From Ampullaceana balthica (taxonomy: Eukaryota; Mollusca; Gastropoda; Lymnaeidae), in NCBI GenBank assembly GCA_944989445.1, contig CALYLW010000019.1, positions 558,001 through 622,000 on the forward strand: DNA of 64,000 nucleotides, given 5' to 3'. Below, one piece after another: positions 53,053 to 63,775 of the stretch (position 1 is its first letter; every line of letters begins with the position of its first letter). The notes under the pieces were generated by a model that did no database searches, had not been told where the DNA came from, and saw only the letters and a program-made list of their open reading frames with translations. Position numbers and translations under genes: made by a program.

Positions 53053-53530
53053 ATGCTGCCATATAGAGCCGAGACATGGAGAACAACGGCCGTAAACCTG
53101 ACCAGAATCCAGTCCTTCATCAACAACTGTTTAAGAAGGATTCTCAGAATTCACTGGCCAGACAAAATCAGCAACCAGGAACTGTGGCAGCGGACAAAAC
53201 AGAAGCCCATTGAGGAAGAGATTCTCCAGAAGCGGTGGAGGTGGATTGGTCATACACTAAGAAAACCTGCTCCTAACACAACAAAGCAAGCCCTGAAATG
53301 GAACCCACAGGGTAAGCGGAAAAGAGGCCATCCAAGAAACACTTGGCGCCGAGAATTGGAGGAAGACATCAAGAGAATTGGCCATGAATGGAAGATCCTG
53401 GAGAAGCTGGCCCAGGATAGAGATGCCTGGAGGTCTCTCGTAGGTGGCCTATGCCCTTGGAGGAATCGCAGACGCCGACGATGATCGGTGGATGCCCCTC
53501 ATGGACGAGAAGGCTCAACAACAACAACAT
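53053..53530 (+). mobile_element. 5'-truncated LINE 3' end, intact terminal frame
   Basis: The open frame to 53484 encodes the C-terminal end of a LINE endonuclease-RT protein: YRAETWRTTAVNLTRIQSFI, NNCLRRILRIHWPDKISNQE, RWRWIGHTLRKP, KRKRGHPRNTWRRELEEDIK, LAQDRDAWRSLVGGLCP. This sequence type is common in metazoan non-LTR elements. Ends in a (CAA)n-like tail. A different family from the (GATAA)n LINEs. The ATG at 53017 belongs to flanking DNA, so this is not a separate gene. Confidence 0.82.
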
Positions 53531-53722
53531 TTGAAAAATATCGTCTTCAGTTTTAATATTCTTTTTTATAATTATTTTTTTTTAAATTGTCTCTATTTTA
53601 TTTTTATTTCATTTATTTTGTGCGTGGCGGAAAAGGGGGGCTGGGGGTATTCAAGCAATAAAAAGGGGAATCGTAAGTGAACATGTATCTATTTAATTAT
53701 TTGTTTGTTGATTGTGTATGTA

Positions 53723-53765
<43 letters not shown>

Positions 53766-54060
53766 TAGGATTTATTATATTTTTTTCACTTTTAATGATG
53801 ATGATTCTGATTTCAATTGTAACAATCCAAATATTTCTTTGTTTGTATTGCAAGTTTTTAAAGTTATTATTAGAACCTGTCCTTGATTATCTGCATTGTG
53901 TCTTTACGACTGCGGATCTCTTCATCGCAGTCCCTCCTGAGAGTTTAAAACATCTCTGCGTGTTGCGCAACCAAGATTAGCATGGACACAAGCGCTGTAT
54001 TAGATTTAATCTCATATCAGTAGTTTTAGTTCAACGCAAAGCACTTTCCGCCACAGACGA
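53531..54060. other. Intergenic DNA with (TG)n
   Basis: (TG)n microsatellite at about 53722-53762; nothing else recognised. Confidence 0.55.
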
Positions 54061-54069
54061 CGGGGGTTA

Positions 54070-54135
54070 ACACAAGATGGTGGCGATTTGCACAAGATGG
54101 TGGCGACTTGCACAAGATGGTGGTGGTTTGAACAA
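54070..54135. repeat. 19-bp tandem repeat
   Basis: Three to four copies of CACAAGATGGTGGCGACTT. Confidence 0.8.
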
Positions 54136-54239
54136 GACAATGATGATGTTTTCACGAGGGCCTTGTCCTAAACATAACCTCCTCGTTTCCTAAAAGTCCA
54201 TTAACGGCTTCCCACTAAGTGGCAGTATAAAAATGACCG

Positions 54240-54560
54240 GGAAGCTAGGGTTAGGATTAGAAGCAGTTAAAACATGGCCATGAAGTTTTGAGCTTGGGAT
54301 ATCAACTGTTAAAACCTGGCCAACAGGTTAAGTTTAATAACAGTTAAAACCGGGCCAGAAAGTTAGGGTTAAAAACAGTTCGAACCGGTTCAGAAAGTTA
54401 GGGTTAGAAAAAGTTAAAAACCGGGCCAGAAAGTTAGGATTCGGTTAGAAACTTTTAAAACCATGCCAGGAAGTTAACGTTAGAAAGAATTAAAACGGGG
54501 CTAGAAAGTTTTTGGGTTAAAACAGTTTAAACTGGGAGTAGAATTAAGGGTAAGAGACAA
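54240..54560. repeat. ~34-bp degenerate tandem repeat
   Basis: About nine diverged units like AAAGTTAGGGTTAGAAACAG + TTAAAACCGGGCCAG. Confidence 0.8.
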
Positions 54561-54629
54561 ATTAATTGAGGTATGGGAGTATATTAAGGTTTATGTTAGG
54601 GTCTTGAATTAGAAAGAGTTTAAATAATA

Positions 54630-54990
54630 ATAATAATTGATAATTTATATAGCACTGTATCCCAGTAAGGAACCGGGCTCACAGCGCTTTAAATGGAGAT
54701 CATAACATACATATAATAATTCATAACCATTCATACCATAATAACAACATAAAGGACAGTACATTACACATGAGCTACGCTAATCATTAAAACAAATGTT
54801 GTTTCATTAATTTTGTAAATACATTTTGAAAAGATGCGTCTTAAGTGCAGTTTTTAAGGACTTGGTAGTTGGAATACTACCAATGTGTAATGGTAGAGAA
54901 TTCCATAACTGACATTGAAGCGTGGTGTTTTAGTAAGTGTTGGAGCCATATAGTTTAAAACTATTTTCTCGTAATACTACATTCCTCTTC
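54630..54990. repeat. Dispersed repeat fragment
   Basis: Starts TTATATAGCACTGTATCC, contains CAGCGCTTTA and AAAGATGCGTCTTAAGTGCA. Related in layout to 90-160. Class unknown. Confidence 0.45.
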
Positions 54991-55194
54991 CAACTTTACA
55001 ATTAAAAAACTATTCCGTATTTATCTCTGGTGTTACCTAAAGTGTCACGTATTTAACATCAGATGTTAACAATACATCATGTATTTACCTCTATTTTTAA
55101 CAAATGTGTCATTTCAACATATGAGTCATGTATTTTATAAATTCCCAGTTTGCATACATCTGTCTCACAGAATAGTTACAATCAACCACAAACC

Positions 55195-56935
55195 CTCCAC
55201 AATACACATGTACCTAATAGTGACACCATGAAACAATCTCCACCCTCAAGAACACACATGTACCTAATAGTAACACCATGAAACAATCTCCACCGACCAC
55301 AACACACATGTACCTAATAGTGACACCATGAAACAATCTCCACCCTCAAGAACCCGCATGTACCTAATAGTGACACCATCAAACAATCTCCACCGTCCAC
55401 ACCACACATGTACCTAATAGTGACACCATGAAACAATCTCCACCGTCCACAACACACATGTACATAATAGGGACACCATGAAACAATCTCCACCGTCAAG
55501 AACCCGCATGTACCTAATAGTGACACCATGAAACAATCTCCACCCTCAAGAACACACATGTACCTAATAGTGACACCCTGAAACAATCTCCACCCTCAAG
55601 AACACACATGTACCTAATACTGACACCATGAAACAATCTCCACCCTCAAGAACACACATGTACCTAATAGTAATACCATGAAACAATCTCCACCGTCCAC
55701 AACACACATGTACCTAATAGTAACACCATGAAACAATCTCCACCGTCCACAACACACATGTACCTAATAGTGACACCATGAAACAATCTCCACCGTCATG
55801 AACCCGCATGTACCTAATAGTAACACCATGAAACAATCTCCACGGTCCACAAGACACATGTACCTAATAGTGACACCATGAAACAATCTCCACCGTCCAC
55901 AACACACATGTACCTAATAGTGACACCATGAAACAATCTCCACCGTCAACAACACACATGTACCTAATAGTGACACCATGAAACAATCTCCACCGTCCAC
56001 AACACACATGTACCTAATAGTGACACCATGAAACAATCTCCACCGTCCACAACACACATGTACCTAATAGTGACACCATGAAACAATCTCCACCGTCAAC
56101 AACACACATGTACCTAATAGTGACACCATGAAACAATCTCCACCGTCTACAACACGCATGTACCTAATAGTGACACCATGAAACAATCTCCACCATCCAC
56201 AACACACATGTACCTAATAGTAACACCATGAAACAATCTCCACCGTCCACAACACACATGTACCTAATAGTGACACCATGAAACAATCTCCACCGTCAAC
56301 AACACACATGTACCTAATAGTGACACCATGAAACAATGTCCACCGCCAAGAACCCGCATGTACCTAATAGTGACACCATGAAACAATCTCCACCGTCCAC
56401 AACCCGCATGTACCTAATAGTGACACCATGAAACAATCTCCACCATCCACAACACACATGTACCTAATAGTAACACCATGAAACAATCTCCACCGTCAAC
56501 AACACACATGTACCTAATAGTGACACCATGAAACAATCTCCACCGTCCACAACACACATGTACCTAATAGGGACACCTTGAAACAATCTCCACCGTCCAC
56601 AAAGCACATGTACCTAATAGTGACACCATGAAACAATGTCCACCGCCAAGAACCCGCATGTACCTAATAGTGACACCATGAAACAATCTCCACCGTCCAC
56701 AACACACATGTACCTAATAGGGACACCATGAAACAATCTCCACCGTCCACAACACACATGTACCTAATAGTGACACCATGAAACAATCTCCACCGTCCAC
56801 AACACACATGTACCTAATAGTGACACCATGAAACAATCTCCACCCTCAAGAACACACATGTACCTAATAGTGACACCATGAAACAATCTCCACCCTCAAG
56901 AACACACATGTACCCAATAGTGACACCATGAAAGA
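55195..56935. repeat. 50-bp minisatellite, about 35 units
   Basis: Unit ACACATGTACCTAATAGTGA + CACCATGAAACAATCTCCACCGTCCACAAC; main variants CCCTCAAG and CCGTCCAC interleave in blocks. Confidence 0.95.
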
Positions 56936-57346
56936 ATGCAGGTACAGTGACCACAGATAATGAGGTCCAGACCACCATTTTCTCCCGCTAGCTGAACTAG
57001 ATTAGTGGCGACCTCGGGACAGATAAGTTGCTTCGGGAACGCCTCATCTTTGCTAAGTTACTTCTCGCCTGGCATTCTAGCGGAGCCACGCCGTAGTTAT
57101 CGCGTGTACATCAACGTTAATACCCCCCCCCCACTCACGCACAAAAGTATGGACACATGTGTCAAGGCAGACCTCCTGAACTCCATATGCCACACATACT
57201 TAATCTCTACGTGCGCTTATATTGTGTTATATTTTTAGACAATGCTTTGACTGCCATCAACTTTTAAGTTAAAAACACACACAAAAATGTATAGGCGAAA
57301 CATGTCGTCGCATTGAAGACTGTTTTAGAAAACACATGTAAAATAT
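56936..57346. other. Intergenic DNA
   Basis: No gene or element recognised. Confidence 0.45.
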
Positions 57347-57354
57347 AAATAAAC

Positions 57355-58174
57355 TAGGGCTGTTAACGATTGATTTAAATTTAATCGTTAACTTTTTAAA
57401 AATTAACGATTATTTAATCGTTAATTTCGATTAAAGACAAAAAAATTTATGGTGACTTAAGTAACATTTATCAAGCGTACTTGTCGAAAATCGAAATAAC
57501 ATAGGAATGTCTTCTTTATATGACATCTTTTAACCAACAGCACAAACAGACAAGTGTATTGACATGATTTGGTTTAAGTGATGAGCGAGTCTTATTGACA
57601 ATATAACCAGCTGAGTTGAACGATTGTTCACATAGCTTCAGATTGTCTCAGCTGAAGTTTCTGATACTGTAGTGAGTGTTTGATTTCCAGGTCATATGTA
57701 AGCAAAGTGTTAGAAACATGGTAGCAATGTTCCAGTTAAACAGCTTGGCTGCGCAGATATTAGACCGACGCCACGCAGGAGTTTAGAATCACCGTGCAGC
57801 AAATTTCGTAAAATATTTCACACAAAATGGACGTAGTTGTTCAACTTAGCACACGAGTTGTTTTTTTTTAACTTTGCACACGGACCAACGAAGCTTAGAC
57901 TTAGAGGGAACAGTGCATGGTAGGCCAACGATTTCTCTCAACGGACACAATAACCTTTATCAACATTTTGAACATTCACGTCAGTCAATAGTTTAAAACC
58001 AAAATGTTCCTGTAATCGTCCGGAAATTAGTTTATATTTATCGGCCGAAATTTTTTTACTTTTTGAATTCCAGTACATTTATAAGTGGTGGATCGATTAA
58101 TCGTTAAAAAATTTTAATCGTTAAAAAATTTTAACGATTAATTGATAAATTAATGGTTAATTTCCTCAGCCCTA
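57355..58174. mobile_element. 820-bp nonautonomous hAT element
   Basis: Ends TAGGGCTGTTAACGATT and ...TCAGCCCTA, with long AT-rich subterminal inverted sequence (TTTAATCGTTAA), flanked by a perfect 8-bp duplication AAATAAAC (57347-57354, 58175-58182). No transposase frame. Contains copy 2 of the dispersed repeat (57725-57922). Same family as 63179-63775. Confidence 0.88.
57725..57922. repeat. Dispersed repeat, copy 2 (inside hAT element)
   Basis: Diverged counterpart of 52833-53010: GCAATGTTCCAGTTAAACAG, GACCGACGCCACGC, TTGCACACGGACCAACGAA. Ends GGAACAGTGCATGG. Confidence 0.65.
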
Positions 58175-58182
58175 AAATAAAC

Positions 58183-58692
58183 AAAACACTTCCTCCCGGT
58201 TCTGAACACTTAAACAGTAATTACCATAATTGACTATCAGATATTCCCGTCCCGTCAGTTTTTTTAATGCAAATAATACACATACGAAGATTTGTATAGA
58301 AAATAAATTAAAATGAGAAAATGTTTACCTTAGTTTGATTACATATACTATGAAGTAAATACACAATTTTACAAATATATTTTCTGTTTTCTTTACGATC
58401 TCCTTTTAGAAGTGCATCACCGAAGGCTTTCTTTACTTTATTATGACTTTTCTTTTTTTGATTGTAGGTGAAAAGTCACAGGCTAGACATGCCCAAAAAA
58501 TAATAATAAATTATTTATGTATGTATAAAAACAAAAGTCCGTGTTTGTCGGGTTTTCATTGCATTTTATTTATTATGTAAATCTATTTTTGTATGTTTAA
58601 CGTATGTTTATGGATGGATTATTTAGACCAAATATAAAAGAAACATCCATCGCAATACAGAATGAATCTAGATTGAGTTTACAGAATGCAAC
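58183..58692. other. AT-rich intergenic DNA
   Basis: No gene or element recognised. Confidence 0.5.
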
Positions 58693-58928
58693 GCCCTTGA
58701 ATAGTACCTTTTCCTTATATGAGCGATGTAAATATAATTTAAAAACCCGTAAAAAAAATAATAAAACTTTTTTTTAAATTTTTTTTTATATTTTTTTTTA
58801 CGGGTTTTTAAATTATATTTACATCGCTCATATAAGGAAAAGGTACTATTCAAGGGCAACGCCCTTGAATAGTACCTTTTCCTTATATGAGCGATGTAAA
58901 TATAATTTAAAAACCCGTAAAAAAAACA
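58693..58928. repeat. Three-copy inverted/direct repeat forming a 66-bp hairpin
   Basis: GCCCTTGAATAGTACCTTTT to AAAAACCCGTAAAAAAAA occurs at 58693-58758 (direct), 58791-58857 (inverted, essentially perfect) and 58861-58926 (direct). The spacer of the first pair is 32 bp and of the second 3 bp. The AACCCGTAAAAA end is also the terminus of the Helentron-like family. Confidence 0.9.
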
Positions 58929-59162
58929 AAGTTTTTTTTATTATAAATACTTTTTATACGAGACATAACTCAAAGAATGTTCATTATAATACGCATCGAA
59001 CGACAATCATTCCTTTGGCAGCTTAGGCCCTTATGTGTAAGCTATGTAAAAAAAATGTATAATTAAACAACACTATGGGGGTACACGCACACTTGAATTG
59101 GAATGTTTGCTTGTTATACCCTTTGTGTAACATACGGGTAACTGGACTTGGAGAAGTGTTCC
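58929..59162. other. Continuation of Helentron-like terminus
   Basis: 58905-59000 resembles the end of copies A-D (ACAAAG...TATAAATACTTTTTATACGA and TTCATTATAATACGCATCGA), so the hairpin block is probably a rearranged terminus of that family. Nothing recognised after 59010. Confidence 0.45.
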
Positions 59163-59549
59163 TAGTTTTACATTATTCATCTTATACCTCAACACAGTCC
59201 GAGAACGTACCTTTCTCTGACATAGTTACATCATTCATCTTATACCTCAACACAGTCCGAGAACGTACCTTTCTCTGACATAGTTACATCATTCATCTTA
59301 TACCTCAACACAGTCCGAGAACGTACCTTTCTCTGACATAGTTACATCATTCATCTTATACCTCAACACAGTCCGAGAACGTACCTTTCTCTGACATAGT
59401 TACATCATTCATCTTATACCTCAACACAGTCCGAGAACGTACCTTTCTCTGACATAGTTACATCATTCATCTTATACCTCAACACAGTCCGAGAACGTAC
59501 CTTTCTCTGACATAGTTACATCATTCATCTCATACTTCAACATAGGTCG
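59163..59549. repeat. 58-bp minisatellite, about 6.5 units, cut by a hAT insertion
   Basis: Unit TAGTTACATCATTCATCTTA + TACCTCAACACAGTCCGAGAACGTACCTTTCTCTGACA. A last half unit lies on the other side of the hAT insertion at 62850-62895. Confidence 0.9.
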
Positions 59550-59692
59550 CAGCGGCGTAGCGTGGGTATGTGCCGCCAGGGGCAGAACCCAGCTTTCCTC
59601 CGCCCCCTTTTTCCGGCAAAGATATCTTGATGTGACAAAGAAAGGAAAATTTTTATTAGAAAGTAATAATAAAGACGCAATGAATTTTTGTC

Positions 59693-59770
59693 TTATCTTG
59701 CCTTACCTTTTACAGACGTATCTTCTATACAGAAGATTATTGCGTCCTGCGCTTATCCATGATTGTTAGA
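59693..59770 (-). mobile_element. LINE or SINE 3' tail fragment
   Basis: CTTCTATACAGAAGATTATT + GCGTCCTGCGCTTATC after a TCTTATCTTG tract: the same 3' tail as the (GATAA)n LINE and its SINE, with only the tail left. Confidence 0.7.
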
Positions 59771-60207
59771 AATAAATAGAGAAGCTTTCATTTCTAGAAT
59801 AAAATTGAAGTTTTCTGCTTTTCCTCATTATTATTATTATTATTTTTTGTTCGAGAATCTTCACTCGCAGCTTGCATTAAATATGAAAAACTGTAAGCAA
59901 TGTTCTAATGAATGATCTTGTATTAGACAGGGTAACTTCGAATAATAAACTAGAACAAATCATAAGTGCTTAGATTATTCACTTCAGTAATTCATTTTTA
60001 TTTACCTGTGAGGTAAAATACTTCTTGCTTGACATTGTCGCTCAACAATCTTTGAATTTCAATACTCTGATTTGATGGTAAAATTTCATAGTCCAGTAGA
60101 TTAGCTGGTGTACGAAAATCATATCTGTTTTCCAAATTCTTTAACTTTTCAATACATCACTTGAATTTCTACAGTAACCTCAGCTTATGAAGAGTACAAC
60201 TTTCTTC

Positions 60208-60435
60208 TCATTTTTTTCTACATAACATGACTCTATATTCGCTTTTATCGCCAAAAACTTGCTCTCCTTGATGTTGAGGTTCTATTAAAATGCACAGGTC
60301 TCCACATAAAAGCTTAGCAAATTTCAAGGCATTCTTTAAATATTCCATTAGTTTCTCTGCTAACCATTTTTCTAAATAATTTCTGGTGTCATTGAATTCA
60401 TAAAGTGCATGTTTCCCCATAGTACATGTTTTCAA
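60208..60435 (-). pseudogene. Unrecognised 75-aa frame inside the hAT element
   Basis: Begins MKTCTMGKHALYEFNDTRNY; lysine- and leucine-rich. No family recognised. Its place suggests a transposase remnant, but nothing in the sequence proves it. Confidence 0.25.
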
Positions 60436-61043
60436 ATGTAAAAAAGTTATTTAAAAAAAAGAAAAAAAATTCATCGTGAATAACGAAGTTCCTGTGTCAT
60501 TTCGTGTGGTTTGCTTTTCATCGGTGTCTGTCTGCTTTTCTATAGCTTTCAAAATAACCTTAAAAGGCTATATGGTACATTAATTATTTTTATCCATAAG
60601 TCTGTTTAATGTCTTGCCTGTGGCAACCATTAGGTCTTTCCTATGGTGTGAGACATGGAAAAGAATGTGTAACAACGTTCTATTTTACCAAAAATAGTTA
60701 GAGAGTTCGTTTCAGTTGGAGCAGCATGTAAACAAATCAGGTATAGCTACTACATTTCTGTAATAATTTTTACCAGGTTTTTTTTTAATTTTAATTATAT
60801 TTTAACGTTTTTCATTTTTAGAAGCTAAACCAAATAACGACTAGCTAGCCTCCCACACACACAAAGTGCCGCCCGGAGCATTCGATTGGCTCATGTTTAA
60901 AATTGACAGGGTACAGTAATTTTCGCTTCTACAACTGGAGCGGTTGACAAATTTGAAGAAGCAACTAAGTTAACATCAGATCAGTGTCACGTTCTCATAC
61001 TACTGAAGCCACTTGGTTTTGTCAGTTCAGTATCATTAGTATC

Positions 61044-62614
61044 TAGGGTTGCCAGATGGCTGTCTCAAAAATACCGGACTGTCGACTGTCGATGGCACAA
61101 AAAGCCAAAATAGCAAAATTAATAATTTGCGGTTTTGGGATCATTGAATAGGTTTAGTGAACAGTGTGAATTCAAAAAGTTCTGTAGTCTGTAAATGTCA
61201 TTAATATTCATATGATCAAATCAAGATAAAAGTGATGCGTTGCAACATTCGTATATTAAATATAGAATAAGATCGGAATCTCATTAAACATCCTTGCTTT
61301 ATTATATTTTCAAAATATGCATGATTATGAATGCAATAATATAATAAAATAATACTATTGTTTTTCTTCTGTCTGGTAATATGTCTGCTTATGCCATGTT
61401 TTCTGTAGAAAATTACAGTACTGCAAATATAAAAATATAGCAAGATTGTTGGCTTCCTTATTTCTCGTAAGACGACAGAATTTTCTATGCTCCTGTGGAA
61501 TTTGCGCGCATGGCTTTGCAGCTTCTGCTGTGTCTGTACAAGCCCACTCGCGAATGGCAGCCTTTGCTTCACTTCTGACACTGAAAGGTAGTATTTGTGG
61601 TTGGCTGATTTGCTCTCCTTTTCCTTTTAATGCGATTAACGTCTGCGACCTGTTGCAGGTTTCTTTCTCCTGCTTCTAGCCCGGCAGTCAACGCCTGTCT
61701 CCATCTGTACCTTACCGATCCTTATGTCTAGGTCGGAATCAAGGGTCAGGTTGTTGGTGACATTGGAGCCAAGGTATGTAAAGTTTTCCACGGCCTCAAG
61801 TTAGCAATCATTGATGGTGATGTTGGGTGGATCAGCATCCTGGGCCACCACGTTAGTCTTTTTGAGGCTGATGGTTAGGCCGAAGTCGCTGGCGGCCTCG
61901 GCAAAGCGGTCCATTAGGCTTTTCAAATCTGCGACTCTAATAGCAGGATTATGTCACTAAAAATGTTTGTTTATGTTAGGGGCTTTTAAACATCTCCTAA
62001 CTATTATTTAAGCTCGAACTTTCTATATTTGTCTTTTTGAAGACTTTGACTTTAGTACAATACTGTCACTACACTGCACAATAATCATCAGCATTTTGAA
62101 ATAATTAAACGCTTATTGACTTTATATTTATCACTAGACTCGGCTGCTTTCAATAATTTCTTGTTCTTAGAAATTGCCTCCTTAAATTCTGTTCAGGTAT
62201 ACGGTATATTAAAAAACACACAGACTTCACTTCTAACAGATTCAACACACATCCGATTACGTCATCAGTCTGTGAGGCGTTTTAAAATTGTTTTGTAATG
62301 CCAGAATGGAATAACTTTTAATTCTTTACGTGCTTCATTTATATAATAAAAGACATTGGGTGTGTGTTTTTTTAAATTACAATCCGAATTGCAAATTTCA
62401 ATTTCGATGCCTAATTAGGTCAAAAGGTCGATTCTATAATCTGAAGATTTTAAGATTGCTTTAAAAAGCCTACTAGTGTATTGAATTAAAGAAAATACTA
62501 AGAAAATTGAAAATACCGGACACATGCATGTCCGGTATTGCTTCAATTTTTTAACTGGACAAATGACGATAGTACCTGACAGTCTGGTTAAGAACCGGAC
62601 ATCTGGCAACCCTA
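61044..62614. mobile_element. 1.57-kb hAT element nested in the larger hAT element
   Basis: Termini TAGGGTTGCCAGATG and CATCTGGCAACCCTA are perfect inverted copies. A perfect 8-bp duplication TTAGTATC flanks it (61036-61043, 62615-62622). Subterminal ACCGGAC words on both sides. It carries a LINE RT fragment at 61735-61935. Confidence 0.88.
61735..61935 (-). pseudogene. LINE reverse transcriptase fragment
   Basis: On the minus strand: DLKSLMDRFAEAASDFGLTI, SLKKTNVVAQDADPPNITIN, then a stop, then VENFTYLGSNVTNN. This matches the RT segment just after the YADD box in LINEs related to the fragment at 53053. One in-frame stop; no start. Confidence 0.72.
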
Positions 62615-62849
62615 TTAGTATCAGAAGAATTTATATCCAACATGGAGTTTGAGGTTTTGGCAGTAGAATCGTTATCCTATGGTAGGATAGTTCCCTTATT
62701 TATTTTTAAAAAATATATTTAGTTTTTCTTTATTTTAATGAAAATCTCAATTTTCGTTTAACATTTTAATTCTAAGAAGCCAAAGAGTGTGGCTCTGGGG
62801 CATTTGCCCCCTTCCCCCCCCCTCCCCTCAACGCGCCACTGATTGGCCG

Positions 62850-62895
62850 GGAACATATATCCGTCTCTGACATAGTTACATCATTCATCTTTTAC
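62850..62895. repeat. Half unit of the 58-bp minisatellite
   Basis: GGAACATATATCCGTCTCTG + ACATAGTTACATCATTCATC, the displaced end of the array at 59163. Confidence 0.75.
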
Positions 62896-62896
62896 T

Positions 62897-62954
62897 CAGT
62901 AGCGTAGCTAGAACTTTTGCTGCCTGGGGTGGTCTGCAATTTAAGGCCTTTTTA
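62897..62954. mobile_element. hAT-type left terminus (partial)
   Basis: CAGTAGCGTAGCTAGAACTT is a typical hAT terminus like the one at 59550. No matching right end in the window, so the element may run past 64000 or be truncated. Confidence 0.4.
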
Positions 62955-63178
62955 GGTACTGTCCATAAATGGCGTCACAAACCTAGGGGGGTCACAAATG
63001 TGTGACAATGTGTGACAATAGGGGGGGGGGCGTGTTAAAGAAATGTGACGTCACATCAAAACGCGCAACTTTAAATAAATGTTTAATTTAAATATTTGAC
63101 TACTGACAATTTATTTAAGGACTTTTTAGATGGCTTCACGCGTGTTACGATTTTAGAGTGCAGCCTTACACTAAAAGC

Positions 63179-63775
63179 TAGGGCAGTTATCGATTAATTT
63201 AAATTTACTCGTAAATTAATTAATCAATAATTTCGATTAAAGCCAAAAATAGAAATTTATGACGTCATTAAACTGAACATTTCTCACGGACATTGAAAAT
63301 TAAGAATATTTTGAACTAAATTTTATGACAATGTGTTGACACTTGATCGGATGTTTGTGCTGAAGATGGTACGTCAGCGATGTATTTGATCCTTTAAAAG
63401 AGAATTGTTTATTGCAGTGAACACAGTAAACTTTTTCATCATCTTCGACTTTGCCATCCGCAGTTAGCTTAAAAACAACATTTTTGCTCAACTTTCTAGT
63501 TATATGTTTAAATTTAACTGCGCTGATGCTGTCAGCCATTTTTTAGTTGACGTCTGTCGGTACACATATAATAATAAAATAAATTATAATATTACGCGGG
63601 AGAAGTTTGTACGTAAAAAAATATATATTATTAATTAATTATTTATTAAAAAAATTGTAAATATTATAAACAATTTCTTTAATTTTAATCGAATTTTTAT
63701 CGATTAAAATAATTTTAATCGATAAAAAATTTTAACGATTAATCGAGAAATTAATCGTTAATTTCCGCAGCCCTA
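63179..63775. mobile_element. 597-bp hAT element with a BED zinc-finger remnant
   Basis: Ends TAGGGCAGTTATCGATT and ...GCAGCCCTA, flanked by CTAAAAGC and CTAAAAAC (7 of 8). Same family as 57355-58174 but retains the start of its transposase gene on the minus strand. Confidence 0.85.
63300..63539 (-). pseudogene. hAT transposase N-terminus (BED zinc finger), truncated
   Basis: 79 residues: VVFKLTADGKVEDDEKVYCV, HCNKQFSFKGSNTSLTYHLQ, HKHP. A BED-type finger with CX2C and HX4H and the SNTSLTYHL signature seen in hAT transposases and ZBED proteins. The catalytic core is deleted, so it is non-functional as a transposase. Confidence 0.78.

Larger units (their letters stand above)
59550..62841. mobile_element. 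3.3-kb hAT-type element in the 58-bp minisatellite
   Basis: Left end CAGCGGCGTAGCGTGGG, right end (reverse complement) CAGTGGCGCGTTGAGGGG; flanks ATAGGTCG and ATTGGCCG (6 of 8 match). Joining the flanks restores a diverged minisatellite unit, which supports the borders. It contains a LINE/SINE tail (59693-59770) and a second hAT element (61044-62614). A 75-aa minus frame at 60208-60435 is unrecognised and could be a transposase remnant. Confidence 0.7.

Noticed and set aside
53017..53055. ATG at 53017 as the start of an independent host gene
   Set aside because: The leading residues come from flanking DNA; the rest is a LINE C-terminus with a LINE tail.
54240..54560. Interstitial telomere repeat (TTAGGG)
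   Set aside because: GTTAGGGTTAG occurs only as part of a degenerate ~34-bp unit, never as a run of hexamers.
61216..61679. 121-aa and 77-aa frames as host genes
   Set aside because: Inside the nested hAT element; no recognised domain, and the two overlap on opposite strands.
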